DNA of 18,151 nt, from NCBI GenBank assembly GCA_036554605.1, contig DATBMY010000233.1, positions 1 to 18,151 on the forward strand. The letters run 5' to 3'. A model generated the notes under the pieces. It was given only the letters and a program-made list of their open reading frames with translations, was not told the DNA's origin and searched no databases. The stretch's first letter is position 1, and the number at the start of each line of letters is the position of its first letter. Made by a program: the position numbers and the translations under genes. The stretch comes from DATBMY01 sp036554605 (GTDB lineage: Bacteria > Acidobacteriota > Blastocatellia > UBA7656). Shown here piece by piece: positions 7,442 through 15,319 of this stretch.

Positions 7442-8359
7442 TCATGCTTTCGGGTGAGCTTTGTCATAGACCTGCATGAGTTGCTCCATCGAGACCTGTG
7501 TGTATATCTGCGTGGTCGACAGTCGAGCATGTCCGAGCAACTCCTGTATGGCGCGCAGGTCCGCGCCGGCCGATAGAAGATGAGTGGCGAAAGAGTGGCG
7601 CAGGCTGTGAGGGCTTATGTCGTGCGCCATCGCGCATTCTTTAACGTACTTGTCGATCATCCTTCCGACCGAGCGCGTGGTTATGCGCGTGCCCTGATAA
7701 TTCAAGAAGAACGCCATCGGGTCGCGCTCGCTTTCCGGCGCTTCGACGAGCAGCTCGCCGCGCACGCCCATGTACTCTTGAAGCGCCTCTTTGGCCTTTG
7801 ACCCGAAGGGCACTATGCGCTCCTTGCGACGCTTGCCGCGCAATCTGATCGACTCGTGGGTGAAGTCCAGATCGTCCAGATTGAGCTTTGACAGCTCCGA
7901 TACGCGGCAGCCCGTGGCGTATAAAAGCTCAAGTATCGCGCGGTCCCTTTTGCCCAGCACCGTCCCCGAGTCCGGCGTCTCTATGAAACGGATGACATCG
8001 TCAACGGAGAGAACCCTCGGGAGATTCTTCGGCAGGCGCGGCCCGGCGACAAGCTTCGCGGGGTTCATTTCGCAGACCTGCTCGCGGCACAGGAACTTGA
8101 AGAAGGTGCGCAGAGTCGCGAGCTTTCGGGCTATGGAGGTCTTCTTGTGCTTGTCCTGATAGAACCTTGACAGGTACTCGCGTATGGTAATGTGGTCTAT
8201 TTGCCTGGGATCGACCTCGCGGCGCGCGCCGGAGGGCTCGAACGGGCAGATGTAATCGAGAAACTGTCTGAGATCGCTCATGTAGTTGCGCAGCGTGTGT
8301 TCGGACACGTTGCGCTCGTACTTCAAGTGATCCGCGAAACGATCTATGTACTCTTGCAT
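7442..8359 (-). CDS. xerC: Tyrosine recombinase XerC/XerD
   Basis: 305 residues, the usual Xer length. The N-terminal SAM-like core-binding domain (about 1-95) carries the expected NYxSDL...F motif. The catalytic domain (about 112-300) has all active-site residues: R152 (GCRVSEL), the lysine of the RGKRRKER hairpin (near 176), H251 and R254 (HSLRHSFATH), H277 (LLGH) and the nucleophile Y286 (TTQIYTQ). The C-terminus, QVYDKAHPKA, is the typical XerC ending. These enzymes resolve chromosome dimers at dif during division; I see no dif site in the window. Full length and lack of flanking repeats argue against a phage or integron integrase. GGAG at 8368-8371 lies 8 nt upstream of the ATG. It may be transcribed from its own promoter, or with the transglycosylase gene upstream. 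XerC versus XerD cannot be settled without the second paralogue. Confidence 0.92.
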   Translation of the reverse strand: MQEYIDRFADHLKYERNVSEHTLRNYMSDLRQFLDYICPFEPSGARREVDPRQIDHITIREYLSRFYQDKHKKTSIARKLATLRTFFKFLCREQVCEMNPAKLVAGPRLPKNLPRVLSVDDVIRFIETPDSGTVLGKRDRAILELLYATGCRVSELSKLNLDDLDFTHESIRLRGKRRKERIVPFGSKAKEALQEYMGVRGELLVEAPESERDPMAFFLNYQGTRITTRSVGRMIDKYVKECAMAHDISPHSLRHSFATHLLSAGADLRAIQELLGHARLSTTQIYTQVSMEQLMQVYDKAHPKA

Positions 8360-8404
8360 GACGCAGGCTCCGAGCCGCTGCTCGTCAAAACGGGGATTGG
8401 TTCA

Positions 8405-8432
8405 ATTCTATGGCTGATACTCGGCGCGTCAA
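8405..8432 (-). promoter_or_regulatory. Predicted sigma70-type promoter for xerC
   Basis: On the minus strand TTGACG (8427-8432) is followed, after 16 bp, by TAGAAT (8405-8410). Each hexamer matches the consensus at five of six positions. Transcription would start about 40 nt before the xerC ATG. It lies in the 105-bp gap after the transglycosylase gene, so xerC could be expressed on its own. Confidence 0.5.
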
Positions 8433-8464
8433 GCGCAAAGTCGTCAAAAGTTTCAGAGCCGCAA

Positions 8465-10912
8465 TCACCGGCGGCGCTTGAGGTCAGGCGCGTACAGTTG
8501 TTGATAGGCGCGGTAGTTGCTCATCACCTTCGCAACATAATCTTTCGTTTCGGGGATCGCTATCTCGACAAACATACGGTCAACATCGTTTGACCGCGAG
8601 CGGAATATCCATCGCTCGACGTTCGCCTCGCCCGTGTTATAGGAAGCCGCGACCGCGTAGGGATTATCCGGGAAGAGCTTAAGCAAATCGGCCACGTAGC
8701 GGGTCGCGAGCCGCACCGCTATCTCCGGGTCATACACGTCATCGAGCTTGAAATTCTCAAGCTCTTCTTCGGCCGCAAGCCGCGTGGCCGTCTCGTGTAT
8801 GAACTGCACCAGGCCGCGCGCCGCGGCGTGGCTTTTGACCGACGGATTAAAGCGGCTCTCCTGTCTGGCCAGCGCAAGCACCAGCCGCGGGTCAACATTC
8901 ATCCTGCCGCCATACCTTAACAGCGCATCTTTATAGGGGGCGGGATAAAGCATCTCGGCCAGATCGCGCGGCATAAGCTCGATGCGGTAGTCTTGCGGTA
9001 TGCCGCGCGCGAGCGGTTCGGCAAACCGTATCGCGTGCCAGGACTGGTCGCCGCGGTTGCTATAGACCGCAAGCGAATAGGCTACGTCTGAGTTTGCCGC
9101 CCCGTTCGATACCTGTATAAGCTGCGCCCCATCTGCTTCATCTTCGTCGCCGGCGCCGTTTGTTGCGCGAGCGCCGCGCCAGCCCGATAACCTGAGCTCG
9201 GGCGCGCCCTCGTCGTACAGACCCAGAAAGAGCAGCTCGGCCGCAAGCGCCCCATGCGACCTGTCGGGCGCGCCCGATTGCGACGAGGTTATGGCCGGCC
9301 GCGCCGCGTCAATCAAGCTGTAGCGGGACGATATATTATATGCGCGAAGCTGGCCGTAGCTCGCGCGCAGGACGTCTATCATCTCGCGCTCGCCCGCGCC
9401 GGCCGCCGCGAGGCGAAGCGCCTGCGTGGCCGCGTCTTTCGCTTCGCTATAGCGGCCCGCCCGGAGCGCCGCCCGCGCTTGATCTTTGTACCCGCGCTCA
9501 AGCGGATCGATCACGCGGCGTCCCGCCTGAGTCCCCGCCATGGCCTGTAGCCTGCCGGTCGCGCGGTAGCCGAAATAATTATCGCGATTTTCCGGTATCG
9601 CCAGGTATAACCGCGCGGCCTCCGCTATTCGCCCCATCTGCTCTATCGTGAAGGCGCGCATAAAGGCCGCTTCGCCGCGAATGGGCGCGCTTACGAGCCG
9701 GGCGTGGATCGGGTATGCCTGCAGGCGCGTGAAGAGATGGAGCGCCGTTTCAAATCTTGCGCGCGCAAGCTCGATCTTCGCTTCATTAAAAAGCCCGACC
9801 GCTTCGAGCGGTTTGCCACGGTAGACCGTCTGAATGCGCCGCGACCATTCGATGGCCTCCGCGTCCTTACCGCCATAGCGCAGGGTGTCGACTACGTTGC
9901 GGTACGCGCCTTCGACAAGATTGCTCTCGGGGTATGCGGTCAGAAAATCCATGTACCGGCGCGCGGCCTCTTCGTACCGGCGGGCCTTCTGAAGCGCGGT
10001 CGCGACCCAGTAGTATCCTTGCTCGCCTTCGGTCTTTGCCGGAAACTCCGCGTGCGCGCGATTGAACCACTCGATGGCCTCATCATATTTATCCTCGCGA
10101 TAAAATGCGTAGCCAATCTGGTATAGCGCTTCGGGCCGGTTAGGGCTCGCGGGAAAGCGCTCGATAATATCCGAGAGGTGCGCGCGCGCTTCGGGCCAGT
10201 GGCGATTGAACAGAAAGATCCGCGCGCGGCGAAGCGCGTCAAACTCGCTCGGCTTTGCGCCCGCGGCCAGGTCAATCGCGTCGAGTCCCGTTGCGGCCGC
10301 GAGCGCGTAATCATCGCGCGAGCCGGCGACTAGCTGATTAAAAGCCGCGCGCGCCGCGCCCGTGTCACCCGCCTTGCGATATGCCTCGCCAAGCTGCGCG
10401 AGCCGGCCCCGGCCGCGCGCGCCCGACGTCTGCGCCGTGGGGCGCAGCAGCGATATGGCGGCGCGGTGGTCGTTGCTTTCCGTGAGGCTGTCGATCATGC
10501 GGTCGCGCGCGCGAACATTGAGCGCGCTCGAGGGGAAAGAGGCGATCAAACGCGATAGGTATTGCCGCTCTGAGATAAGGTCGGCAGCCGAGCGAGCGAG
10601 CGACGCCAGCCGCCACAGAGCATATTCCGCAAGCGACGACCCGCGATTGAGCACTCCCCTGTAAAGCGACGCGGCTTCCGCGCTTCTGCCGCCGCGCTCC
10701 GATAGCCGCGCGAGCAGATAGTCATAATTATTGCGCGTGAAAGCCTCGGGGTCGCTTGCGCGCAGCTCGCGCACAAGACGACCGGCGCCATCAAAGTCGC
10801 GCGCGTCCATGCGTGCGCGAATCTCGTTTGCTTTCGATTGTAGTGTCTGAGCCCGAGCGCCCGCGGCCAGGCCCGAGATCAGCATGAGCGCAATAACAGC
10901 AAGTCGCGGCAT
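8465..10912 (-). CDS. slt: Soluble lytic murein transglycosylase (Slt-type) with TPR-like helical repeats
   Basis: 815 residues from the ATG at 10912. I preferred this to the frame's upstream ATG at 10996 because AAGGGGG (10917-10923) lies just before it and the product then begins with a good signal peptide (MPRLAVIALM..., cleavage near ARA-QT, residues 20-22). The long N-terminal part (about 25-560) is an alpha-helical superhelix with TPR-like units, for example around the PNRPEALYQIGYAFY segment. The C-terminal SLT domain (about 660-805) has the catalytic glutamate E685 in ARQESRF, then the ARGLVQF and AASYNTGEANV motifs of family 1 lytic transglycosylases. It should cleave peptidoglycan glycan strands in the periplasm to 1,6-anhydromuropeptides. 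It is preceded by the M20 peptidase gene on the same strand, 108 bp away. Family assignment is firm. Confidence 0.92.
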   Translation of the reverse strand: MPRLAVIALMLISGLAAGARAQTLQSKANEIRARMDARDFDGAGRLVRELRASDPEAFTRNNYDYLLARLSERGGRSAEAASLYRGVLNRGSSLAEYALWRLASLARSAADLISERQYLSRLIASFPSSALNVRARDRMIDSLTESNDHRAAISLLRPTAQTSGARGRGRLAQLGEAYRKAGDTGAARAAFNQLVAGSRDDYALAAATGLDAIDLAAGAKPSEFDALRRARIFLFNRHWPEARAHLSDIIERFPASPNRPEALYQIGYAFYREDKYDEAIEWFNRAHAEFPAKTEGEQGYYWVATALQKARRYEEAARRYMDFLTAYPESNLVEGAYRNVVDTLRYGGKDAEAIEWSRRIQTVYRGKPLEAVGLFNEAKIELARARFETALHLFTRLQAYPIHARLVSAPIRGEAAFMRAFTIEQMGRIAEAARLYLAIPENRDNYFGYRATGRLQAMAGTQAGRRVIDPLERGYKDQARAALRAGRYSEAKDAATQALRLAAAGAGEREMIDVLRASYGQLRAYNISSRYSLIDAARPAITSSQSGAPDRSHGALAAELLFLGLYDEGAPELRLSGWRGARATNGAGDEDEADGAQLIQVSNGAANSDVAYSLAVYSNRGDQSWHAIRFAEPLARGIPQDYRIELMPRDLAEMLYPAPYKDALLRYGGRMNVDPRLVLALARQESRFNPSVKSHAAARGLVQFIHETATRLAAEEELENFKLDDVYDPEIAVRLATRYVADLLKLFPDNPYAVAASYNTGEANVERWIFRSRSNDVDRMFVEIAIPETKDYVAKVMSNYRAYQQLYAPDLKRRR

Positions 10913-10980
10913 TATTCCCCCTTGATAGGCCAGTACTCTGTAAAGGAGATGTTTAGAGTTCAAGCTCTTAGCGTGCCCGG

Positions 10981-11007
10981 TGCGATACGCACGCAAGCTT
11001 CGGCTTG
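10981..11007. other. Two small hairpins between M20 peptidase and slt genes
   Basis: In the 108-bp gap, TGCG-ATA-CGCA (10981-10991) and CAAGC-TTCG-GCTTG (10994-11007) form two adjacent perfect stems. The second has a TTCG tetraloop on the plus strand and a CGAA loop on the minus strand. They may cause partial termination or mark an mRNA processing site between the two genes. No T-run follows, so I do not call a terminator. Confidence 0.3.
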
Positions 11008-11020
11008 AGCTCCAAACCTC

Positions 11021-12190
11021 TTATTCGTAGAAGTATGCTTCGAGCGTTTCCGCGTAAAGCACCGACCCCAGCACCAGCTCGTCAATTATCACATACTCAT
11101 TCGGCACGTGCGCGAGCTTATCATCGCCCGGATAATGGACCACCGATGTGATGCCCGAAAAATATAGATTCTTTGCCACGGTGTTGCCGCCGAACGTCTC
11201 GTACTTCATCGGGATTTCCAGGCGGCGGGCCGCGCGGTCGAAGCTCCGTATGATTATGGAGTTCTTGTCGGATACGTGCGGCCTGGTTTCGTGAAGCACC
11301 TTGACGCTGAGTTCCGCCTCGGGCGAGCGGCGGCGCACCAGATCGAGCTTTTCCGTTATCTTCGCGACTACATCTTCTTTGGATATTCCGGCGGGCAGCC
11401 GGAAATCTATTGTCGCGCGCGCCATTGCGGGCACGGTGTTGGTCGAAGATCCGCCGTGTATAGTGCCGACGTTCATAGTCCACCCGTCGGGAAAAGCCGG
11501 GTCGAAGGCCGTGCCGAGGTCGAGCGTTTTGATCTCCGCGAGCGCCTCGGCAAGTGGCAGTATAGCGTTGCGCCCAAGCTCGGGCGTCGAGCCGTGCGCC
11601 TGTACTCCGGCGCTTGAAAGCTCGACCCAGAGAATCCCTTTCTCGCCGTAAATCGACAGGTCCATGCGCCCGCCGTCCGGGATTATCGCGACGTCGAAGC
11701 GCAGCCCGCACTCCTCGACCAGATAGATTATCCCTAGCTCGGAGCCCATCTCCTCGTCGGCCGCCGCTATCAGATAGATCGTTCCGTCAAAACTCGGGTG
11801 CTCGGCAATAAAAGCCTTGCATGCCGAGTAAGCGCAGGCGAAAGAGCCCTTGTCGTCGAGCGTGCCGCGCCCGTATATGCGGCCGTCTTTTATAGTGGGC
11901 TCAAAGGGCGGCGTCTCCCAAAGCTCCATCTCGCCGGGCGGGACCACGTCCATATGCGATACGAACCCGATTGAGCGCGATCCGTTCCCCATACGCCCCA
12001 CGACGTTTGTGCGGCCGGGCTCTTTTTCATAATAAGAGACCTCCATCCCCAGCCGGTTCATACAGCGCGTGACAATCTCTTTGCAGAGGTATTCGTTGCC
12101 GGGCGGATTGACTGTTTCGTGGCGGACAAGCTCGTTTACGATCTCTACGATCTCGTCGCGATCCACGTGTTTGAGAAACTTCGATTCCAT
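11021..12190 (-). CDS. M20-family metallopeptidase (ArgE/DapE/CPG2 group)
   Basis: 389 residues from the ATG at 12190. I chose this start over the in-frame ATG at 12226 because AGGAGG (12195-12200) sits 4 nt upstream and the family's usual N-terminus begins here. No signal peptide; cytoplasmic. Two-metal residues are all present: H79 and D81 (SHMDVV), bridging D112 (GTLDDKG), catalytic E146 with metal ligand E147 (AADEEMGS), D172 (IIPDGG) and H361 (HVPNEY). A dimerisation lid domain lies at about 185-300. Members remove acyl groups from amino acids or cleave dipeptides (acetylornithine, succinyl-diaminopimelate, carboxypeptidase G2 type). The neighbours do not point to arginine or lysine synthesis, so I leave the substrate open and give no symbol. 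Confidence 0.9.
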   Translation of the reverse strand: MESKFLKHVDRDEIVEIVNELVRHETVNPPGNEYLCKEIVTRCMNRLGMEVSYYEKEPGRTNVVGRMGNGSRSIGFVSHMDVVPPGEMELWETPPFEPTIKDGRIYGRGTLDDKGSFACAYSACKAFIAEHPSFDGTIYLIAAADEEMGSELGIIYLVEECGLRFDVAIIPDGGRMDLSIYGEKGILWVELSSAGVQAHGSTPELGRNAILPLAEALAEIKTLDLGTAFDPAFPDGWTMNVGTIHGGSSTNTVPAMARATIDFRLPAGISKEDVVAKITEKLDLVRRRSPEAELSVKVLHETRPHVSDKNSIIIRSFDRAARRLEIPMKYETFGGNTVAKNLYFSGITSVVHYPGDDKLAHVPNEYVIIDELVLGSVLYAETLEAYFYE

Positions 12191-12221
12191 CTTTCCTCCT
12201 ACCTGTCGAGCGTACAAACCG

Positions 12222-12251
12222 ATCATACAGTCGCCAGAACCTGCTCATCAA
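12222..12251 (-). promoter_or_regulatory. Predicted sigma70-type promoter for the M20 peptidase gene
   Basis: On the minus strand TTGATG (12246-12251) and TATGAT (12222-12227) are 18 bp apart, matching consensus at four and five of six positions. Transcription would begin about 25 nt before the ATG at 12190. This placement also supports 12190 over 12226 as the start codon, because 12226 falls inside the -10 element. It could drive the slt gene as well. Confidence 0.5.
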
Positions 12252-12291
12252 GCAGCGGCTATATACTGCTGCGCGCATTAAGGAAAAACTA

Positions 12292-12320
12292 TTGAAATGC
12301 CATTTTGCCTATGCTATAAA
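12292..12320 (+). promoter_or_regulatory. Strong predicted sigma70-type promoter for mglBA
   Basis: TTGAAA (12292-12297), a 17-bp spacer and TATAAA (12315-12320), each hexamer matching at five of six positions. TG at 12312-12313 gives an extended -10. This is the best promoter in the window. It predicts a leader of about 140 nt before mglB. It lies back to back with the M20 peptidase promoter, about 40 bp apart. Confidence 0.65.
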
Positions 12321-12327
12321 AACGCTA

Positions 12328-12463
12328 CCCCACGATGCCCCTTCCATTAACCTAAGCTAAATTGCCAGTTGAATTGAATCGGCAAACGGCCGAGCGCGGC
12401 AAATGTCCCGCAAGGCTGCACTCGGAAGAGTTCCCCTTGCGTCGATCAAATACCTGAGGAGAA
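12328..12463 (+). other. Long mglB leader with two mutually exclusive stems
   Basis: The predicted untranslated leader can form CCGAG (12390-12394) with CTCGG (12421-12425), or CGCAAGG (12409-12415) with CCTTGCG (12435-12441, perfect 7 bp). The two stems interleave, so they compete or form a pseudoknot. The second ends 14 nt before the GAGGAG ribosome binding site at 12456-12461. It matches no riboswitch class I know. A regulatory role is inference. Confidence 0.3.
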
Positions 12464-12466
12464 GTG

Positions 12467-12958
12467 ATGTCGACTCCGGTCGTAATGTACGAAGAGGAGT
12501 ATGAGCAGCTAAAGCTCGCCATTCAGCGCCTGTGCTCGGACGCGAACGCGAAGTTCGTCTTTCTCGTCGACAAGAACGGCCAGCAGATAGCGGCGCACGG
12601 CGAGATGCTCAATCTCGACACTACAAGCCTGGCAAGTCTGACCGCGGGCAATGTTGCCGCGACCGATGGGCTCGCTCACCTGATAGGCGAGCGCGGATTC
12701 CCGGTCCTTTCGCACGAAGGCGAGCGCGACAACATACACATATCGATAGTGGCCGGGCGCGTCATACTCGTAGTCATATTCGACGAGCGGTCGAGCCTTG
12801 GACTGGTAAGGCTCCGCGTCAAGCGCGCGACCGCCGATATGGGATCAATATTCGACACGATCGACGCCAAGATAGAGCGCGAGCGCAGCCTTGGAATAAC
12901 GCTCGAATCGCCGTTCGCGGAGATAACCGAAGACGACATTGACGCGCTGTTCAACTGA
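12467..12958 (+). CDS. mglB: Roadblock/LC7-domain protein, MglB-like GTPase-activating partner of MglA
   Basis: 163 residues. I chose the ATG at 12467 because GAGGAG (12456-12461) is 5 nt upstream; the adjacent GTG at 12464 would be too close. One Roadblock/LC7 domain covers about 8-120: helix, then FVFLVDKNGQQIAA, then the LTAGNVAATDGLAHLIGE helix and the strands HISIVAGRVILVVIF. The order mglB-mglA and the 80-bp spacing match the myxobacterial operon, which supports an MglB role: two MglB protomers bind one MglA-GTP and speed GTP hydrolysis at the lagging cell pole. The C-terminal tail after about 130 is charged and acidic (EITEDDIDALFN), as in other MglB-type proteins. Isoleucine is coded by ATA in 11 of 14 cases, an odd preference for GC-rich DNA and unlike mglA (2 of 7). 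The family is firm; MglB function is inferred mainly from its neighbour. Confidence 0.88.
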   Translation: MSTPVVMYEEEYEQLKLAIQRLCSDANAKFVFLVDKNGQQIAAHGEMLNLDTTSLASLTAGNVAATDGLAHLIGERGFPVLSHEGERDNIHISIVAGRVILVVIFDERSSLGLVRLRVKRATADMGSIFDTIDAKIERERSLGITLESPFAEITEDDIDALFN

Positions 12959-13038
12959 AGAGCGGCCCCCAGGAGTCGAACCAGACCGGCGGAAGGAGGC
13001 CCCGTCCTCACCGGCCCAGTTATTAAGGGATACTAGCC

Positions 13039-13632
13039 TTGACGTTCATCAACTACGCATCGCGCGAGATCAACTGCAAAATCGTCTATTACGGTCCCGG
13101 TCTCGGCGGCAAGACGACCAATCTGCAATACATATACGACTCGACCGCGGCGCAGGCCAAGGGCAAGCTCATCAGCCTGGCAACGGAAACCGACCGCACC
13201 CTGTTTTTCGACTTTCTCCCGCTCGACCTGGGGACCGTTCGCGGATTCAAGACGCGCTTTCATCTATATACGGTGCCGGGCCAGGTCTTTTACGATGCGA
13301 GCCGCAAGCTCATACTAAAAGGCGTTGACGGCGTCGTCTTTGTCGCCGACTCGCAGCGCGACCGCATGGACGCCAACGTAGAGTCGCTATACAACCTGGA
13401 GCAGAACCTCAAGCAACATGGCTACGACCTGGATAAGGTCCCTTACGTGCTCCAGCTCAACAAGCGCGACCTGCCCACGGCCGTATCCGCCGAGCAGTTG
13501 CAGGCTGAATTGCGCCGCAACGGCGAGCCTATCTTCGAGGCGGTCGCAAGCCAGGGCCTGGGCGTATTCGATACGCTGAAGGCCGTGGCCAAACAGGTGC
13601 TTATGGAGTTGCGAAAGACGAGCGGCGGATGA
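13039..13632 (+). CDS. mglA: MglA-type small Ras-like GTPase
   Basis: 197 residues, starting at a TTG. AAGGGA at 13025-13030 lies 8 nt upstream, and the predicted start MTFINYASREINCKIVYYGP matches the known MglA N-terminus, which fixes the TTG as start. GTPase motifs are the P-loop GPGLGGKTT (19-27), the switch I threonine near T51-T54 (TETDRT), the switch II TVPGQ at 78-82 (MglA's hallmark in place of DxxGQ), NKRD at 141-144 for guanine and a C-terminal VASQGLGVFDTLK. Similarity to Myxococcus MglA is very high along its length. MglA-GTP marks the leading pole and sets polarity for gliding and type IV pili; no motility genes are in the window, so here it may act on machinery coded elsewhere or on cell polarity. 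Likely cotranscribed with mglB. Confidence 0.95.
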   Translation: MTFINYASREINCKIVYYGPGLGGKTTNLQYIYDSTAAQAKGKLISLATETDRTLFFDFLPLDLGTVRGFKTRFHLYTVPGQVFYDASRKLILKGVDGVVFVADSQRDRMDANVESLYNLEQNLKQHGYDLDKVPYVLQLNKRDLPTAVSAEQLQAELRRNGEPIFEAVASQGLGVFDTLKAVAKQVLMELRKTSGG

Positions 13633-13747
13633 TGTATAACGTCCGTGCTTTCGATGACGCACTCCCGCCCGTACGCTGATACGGACCCTCCCCGGTCACT
13701 TGATTGATCGGCCAGCTTTCTATATACCTGCCAGTGACGAATTCCTT

Positions 13748-13776
13748 TTGACGCGCCCCGGCGACGTGAGTATTTT
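13748..13776 (+). promoter_or_regulatory. Predicted sigma70-type promoter for the S9-type hydrolase gene
   Basis: TTGACG (13748-13753) and TATTTT (13771-13776) are 17 bp apart, matching consensus at five and four of six positions. The leader would be about 45 nt. It lies in the 194-bp gap after mglA, so the hydrolase gene is probably not part of the mglBA operon. Confidence 0.5.
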
Positions 13777-13826
13777 CTGTCTGGTCGCCCGAAGACCGTC
13801 AGCACTCACTACTGAAAGGAAAAGCT

Positions 13827-14891
13827 ATGCACACGTTGATCGCGGCACGATCATTTCTGCTTACGGTGTTAGTTATATCGCTGAGTGCGGGGAATGCTTT
13901 CTCGCAGGAGCGACAGCCCGCCCAGCCCACACCCTTGGAGGAACGCCTGCGCGCGCTTCAGGAATCATTAAGTTTTCTTGAGCAGACGCTTGCTAAGGAC
14001 ATAGATGATCTCATGTGGTTTCGCCTTCTTGAAGATGTCGCTCACATCGACAAGGTGCGCTACACGGGGCCGCCTCCGCGAGTCACCCCAAACCCGACGG
14101 CGCAGGGCGCGGGCAATCCCGTCATCATCACCGCCTACACATTCATCCCGAAAAGATACGCCGCGGCGGGGAAGCTGCCTCTGATAGTGTTGGTTCACGG
14201 CGGGGTCCACGGCACGTTTGAAACGAGCGCCGCGCACATAGTCCGCGAGCTTGTCGACCAGGGCTATGCCGTCATAGCCCCGGATTACCGCGGCTCGACC
14301 GGCTACGGGCGCGGCTTCTGGCGCTTGATAGACTACGGCGGGCTCGAAAACGACGATGTCTTTGCCGGTAAAGAGTGGATGCTTGACAATCACGCCAACA
14401 TCGACCCCGAGCGGGTCGGCATCATGGGGTGGAGCCACGGCGGTATGATCTCGCTTATGAACATCTTCGATCACCCGAAGGATTACAAAGTCGCTTACGC
14501 GGGCGTGCCCGTCAGCGACCTCGTGGCGCGTATGGGATATAAGAGCGATAACTACCGGGAGCTGTTTTCAGCGCCGTATCATCTGGGCAAAACGGCCGAC
14601 CAGAACGTCAACGAATACCGCCGCCGCTCGCCCGCATGGAATGCCGAGAAGCTACAGACCCCGCTCTTGATACATACCAACACGAACGACGAAGACGTGA
14701 ACGTGCTTGAAGTGGAGCATTTGATAAAGGCGTTAAAGGCGGCGGGCAAACAGTTCGAGTATAAGATCTATGAGAACGCGCCGGGCGGCCACAGCTTCAA
14801 CCGTATCGACACGCGACTCGCCAAAGAGTCGCGGCGTGAAGTATATCGATTCCTGGCCAGATACCTGACCCCGCCCAACGCGGCTAAGTAA
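13827..14891 (+). CDS. Exported alpha/beta hydrolase, peptidase S9 (prolyl oligopeptidase)-like catalytic domain
   Basis: 354 residues. A Sec signal (about 1-26, cleavage near AFS-QE) predicts export. The catalytic domain (about 95-348) has the oxyanion-region LIVLVHGG (119-126), DYRGSTGYG (153-161), the nucleophile S203 in GWSHGG, the acid D290 (NDEDVNV) and H321 (GGHSF), a full triad in S9 order. The N-terminal beta-propeller of classical prolyl oligopeptidases is absent; residues 30-95 are a short helical lead-in. It could be a dipeptidyl- or acylaminoacyl-peptidase-like enzyme or an esterase. GAAAGGA at 13814-13820 lies 6 nt before the ATG. It converges on the lipid operon. The fold and triad are certain; the substrate is not. 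Confidence 0.9.
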   Translation: MHTLIAARSFLLTVLVISLSAGNAFSQERQPAQPTPLEERLRALQESLSFLEQTLAKDIDDLMWFRLLEDVAHIDKVRYTGPPPRVTPNPTAQGAGNPVIITAYTFIPKRYAAAGKLPLIVLVHGGVHGTFETSAAHIVRELVDQGYAVIAPDYRGSTGYGRGFWRLIDYGGLENDDVFAGKEWMLDNHANIDPERVGIMGWSHGGMISLMNIFDHPKDYKVAYAGVPVSDLVARMGYKSDNYRELFSAPYHLGKTADQNVNEYRRRSPAWNAEKLQTPLLIHTNTNDEDVNVLEVEHLIKALKAAGKQFEYKIYENAPGGHSFNRIDTRLAKESRREVYRFLARYLTPPNAAK

Positions 14892-14980
14892 CCGGCTTAA
14901 GTCTGGGGGTGATAAAGCTCGACCTGAGCGATTATGATGGCGGCGCGCTTGGATTAGGGATCAATCATCCTGTTTATTTT

Positions 14981-14998
14981 CGACAGGCGCCTCTGTCG
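14981..14998. terminator. Hairpin between convergent genes, possible terminator
   Basis: CGACAG (14981-14986) and CTGTCG (14993-14998) form a perfect 6-bp stem around GCGCCT, 12 bp downstream (minus strand) of the ACP stop and 89 bp after the S9-type hydrolase stop. No T-run follows on either strand, so it may only stall polymerase. A weaker 4-bp stem lies at 14917-14929. Confidence 0.35.
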
Positions 14999-15009
14999 CG
15001 CGAAATATC

Positions 15010-15267
15010 TCAATTACTCGCGAGGTGTTCGTTGACGCCCTGAACGATGTTTTCGATGGTCAAGAACCGCGGTATGGCTTCGTCCGGTATCTTGATCTTG
15101 AAGGCTTCCTCCAATCGCAGAGCGATATTTAGTGCGTCGAGCGAGTCGGCGCCCAGATCTTTCATGAGGTGGGTCGAAGGGGCGAGCCTTTCCCGGTCCA
15201 CGCGCAACTCGGCAACAATTATGTTCTTTACCACATCTTCTATAGACTCGACGGCTTGTCTTGTCAT
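15010..15267 (-). CDS. Acyl carrier protein dedicated to the adjacent lipid operon
   Basis: 85 residues, acidic four-helix carrier protein. The phosphopantetheine attachment serine is S42 in LGADSLDAL, and helix II continues as NIALRLEEAFKIKIPDE. The helix II-III region differs from housekeeping AcpP (which usually reads DSLDTVELVMALEEEF), so I think this is a specialised ACP. GAGGGAAG (15272-15279) lies 4 nt before the ATG. It is the third gene after spt and the ketosynthase gene, 52 bp from the latter. Known parallel: some bacterial serine palmitoyltransferases take their acyl chain from a dedicated ACP encoded nearby. By that analogy this ACP may carry the acyl donor. The ACP identity is firm; the partner role is inference. 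Confidence 0.9.
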   Translation of the reverse strand: MTRQAVESIEDVVKNIIVAELRVDRERLAPSTHLMKDLGADSLDALNIALRLEEAFKIKIPDEAIPRFLTIENIVQGVNEHLASN

Positions 15268-15319
15268 TTGTCTTCCCTCAGCTTATTCGTTTTAGATACT
15301 GCTCAGTATGGGCCAGGAC

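Noticed and set aside
7442..8359. Phage or integron integrase
   Set aside because: Length, N-terminal domain and the C-terminal VYDKAHPKA are those of chromosomal XerC. No attachment-site repeats, tRNA or phage genes flank it.
8397..8408. GGTTCAATTC resembling a tRNA T-loop
   Set aside because: The flanks do not pair as a T-stem, and no acceptor stem or anticodon arm is present; the bases belong to the xerC promoter region.
10913..10996. N-terminal extension of 28 codons on the transglycosylase
   Set aside because: It would bury the signal peptide, and a good ribosome binding site lies before the internal ATG at 10912.
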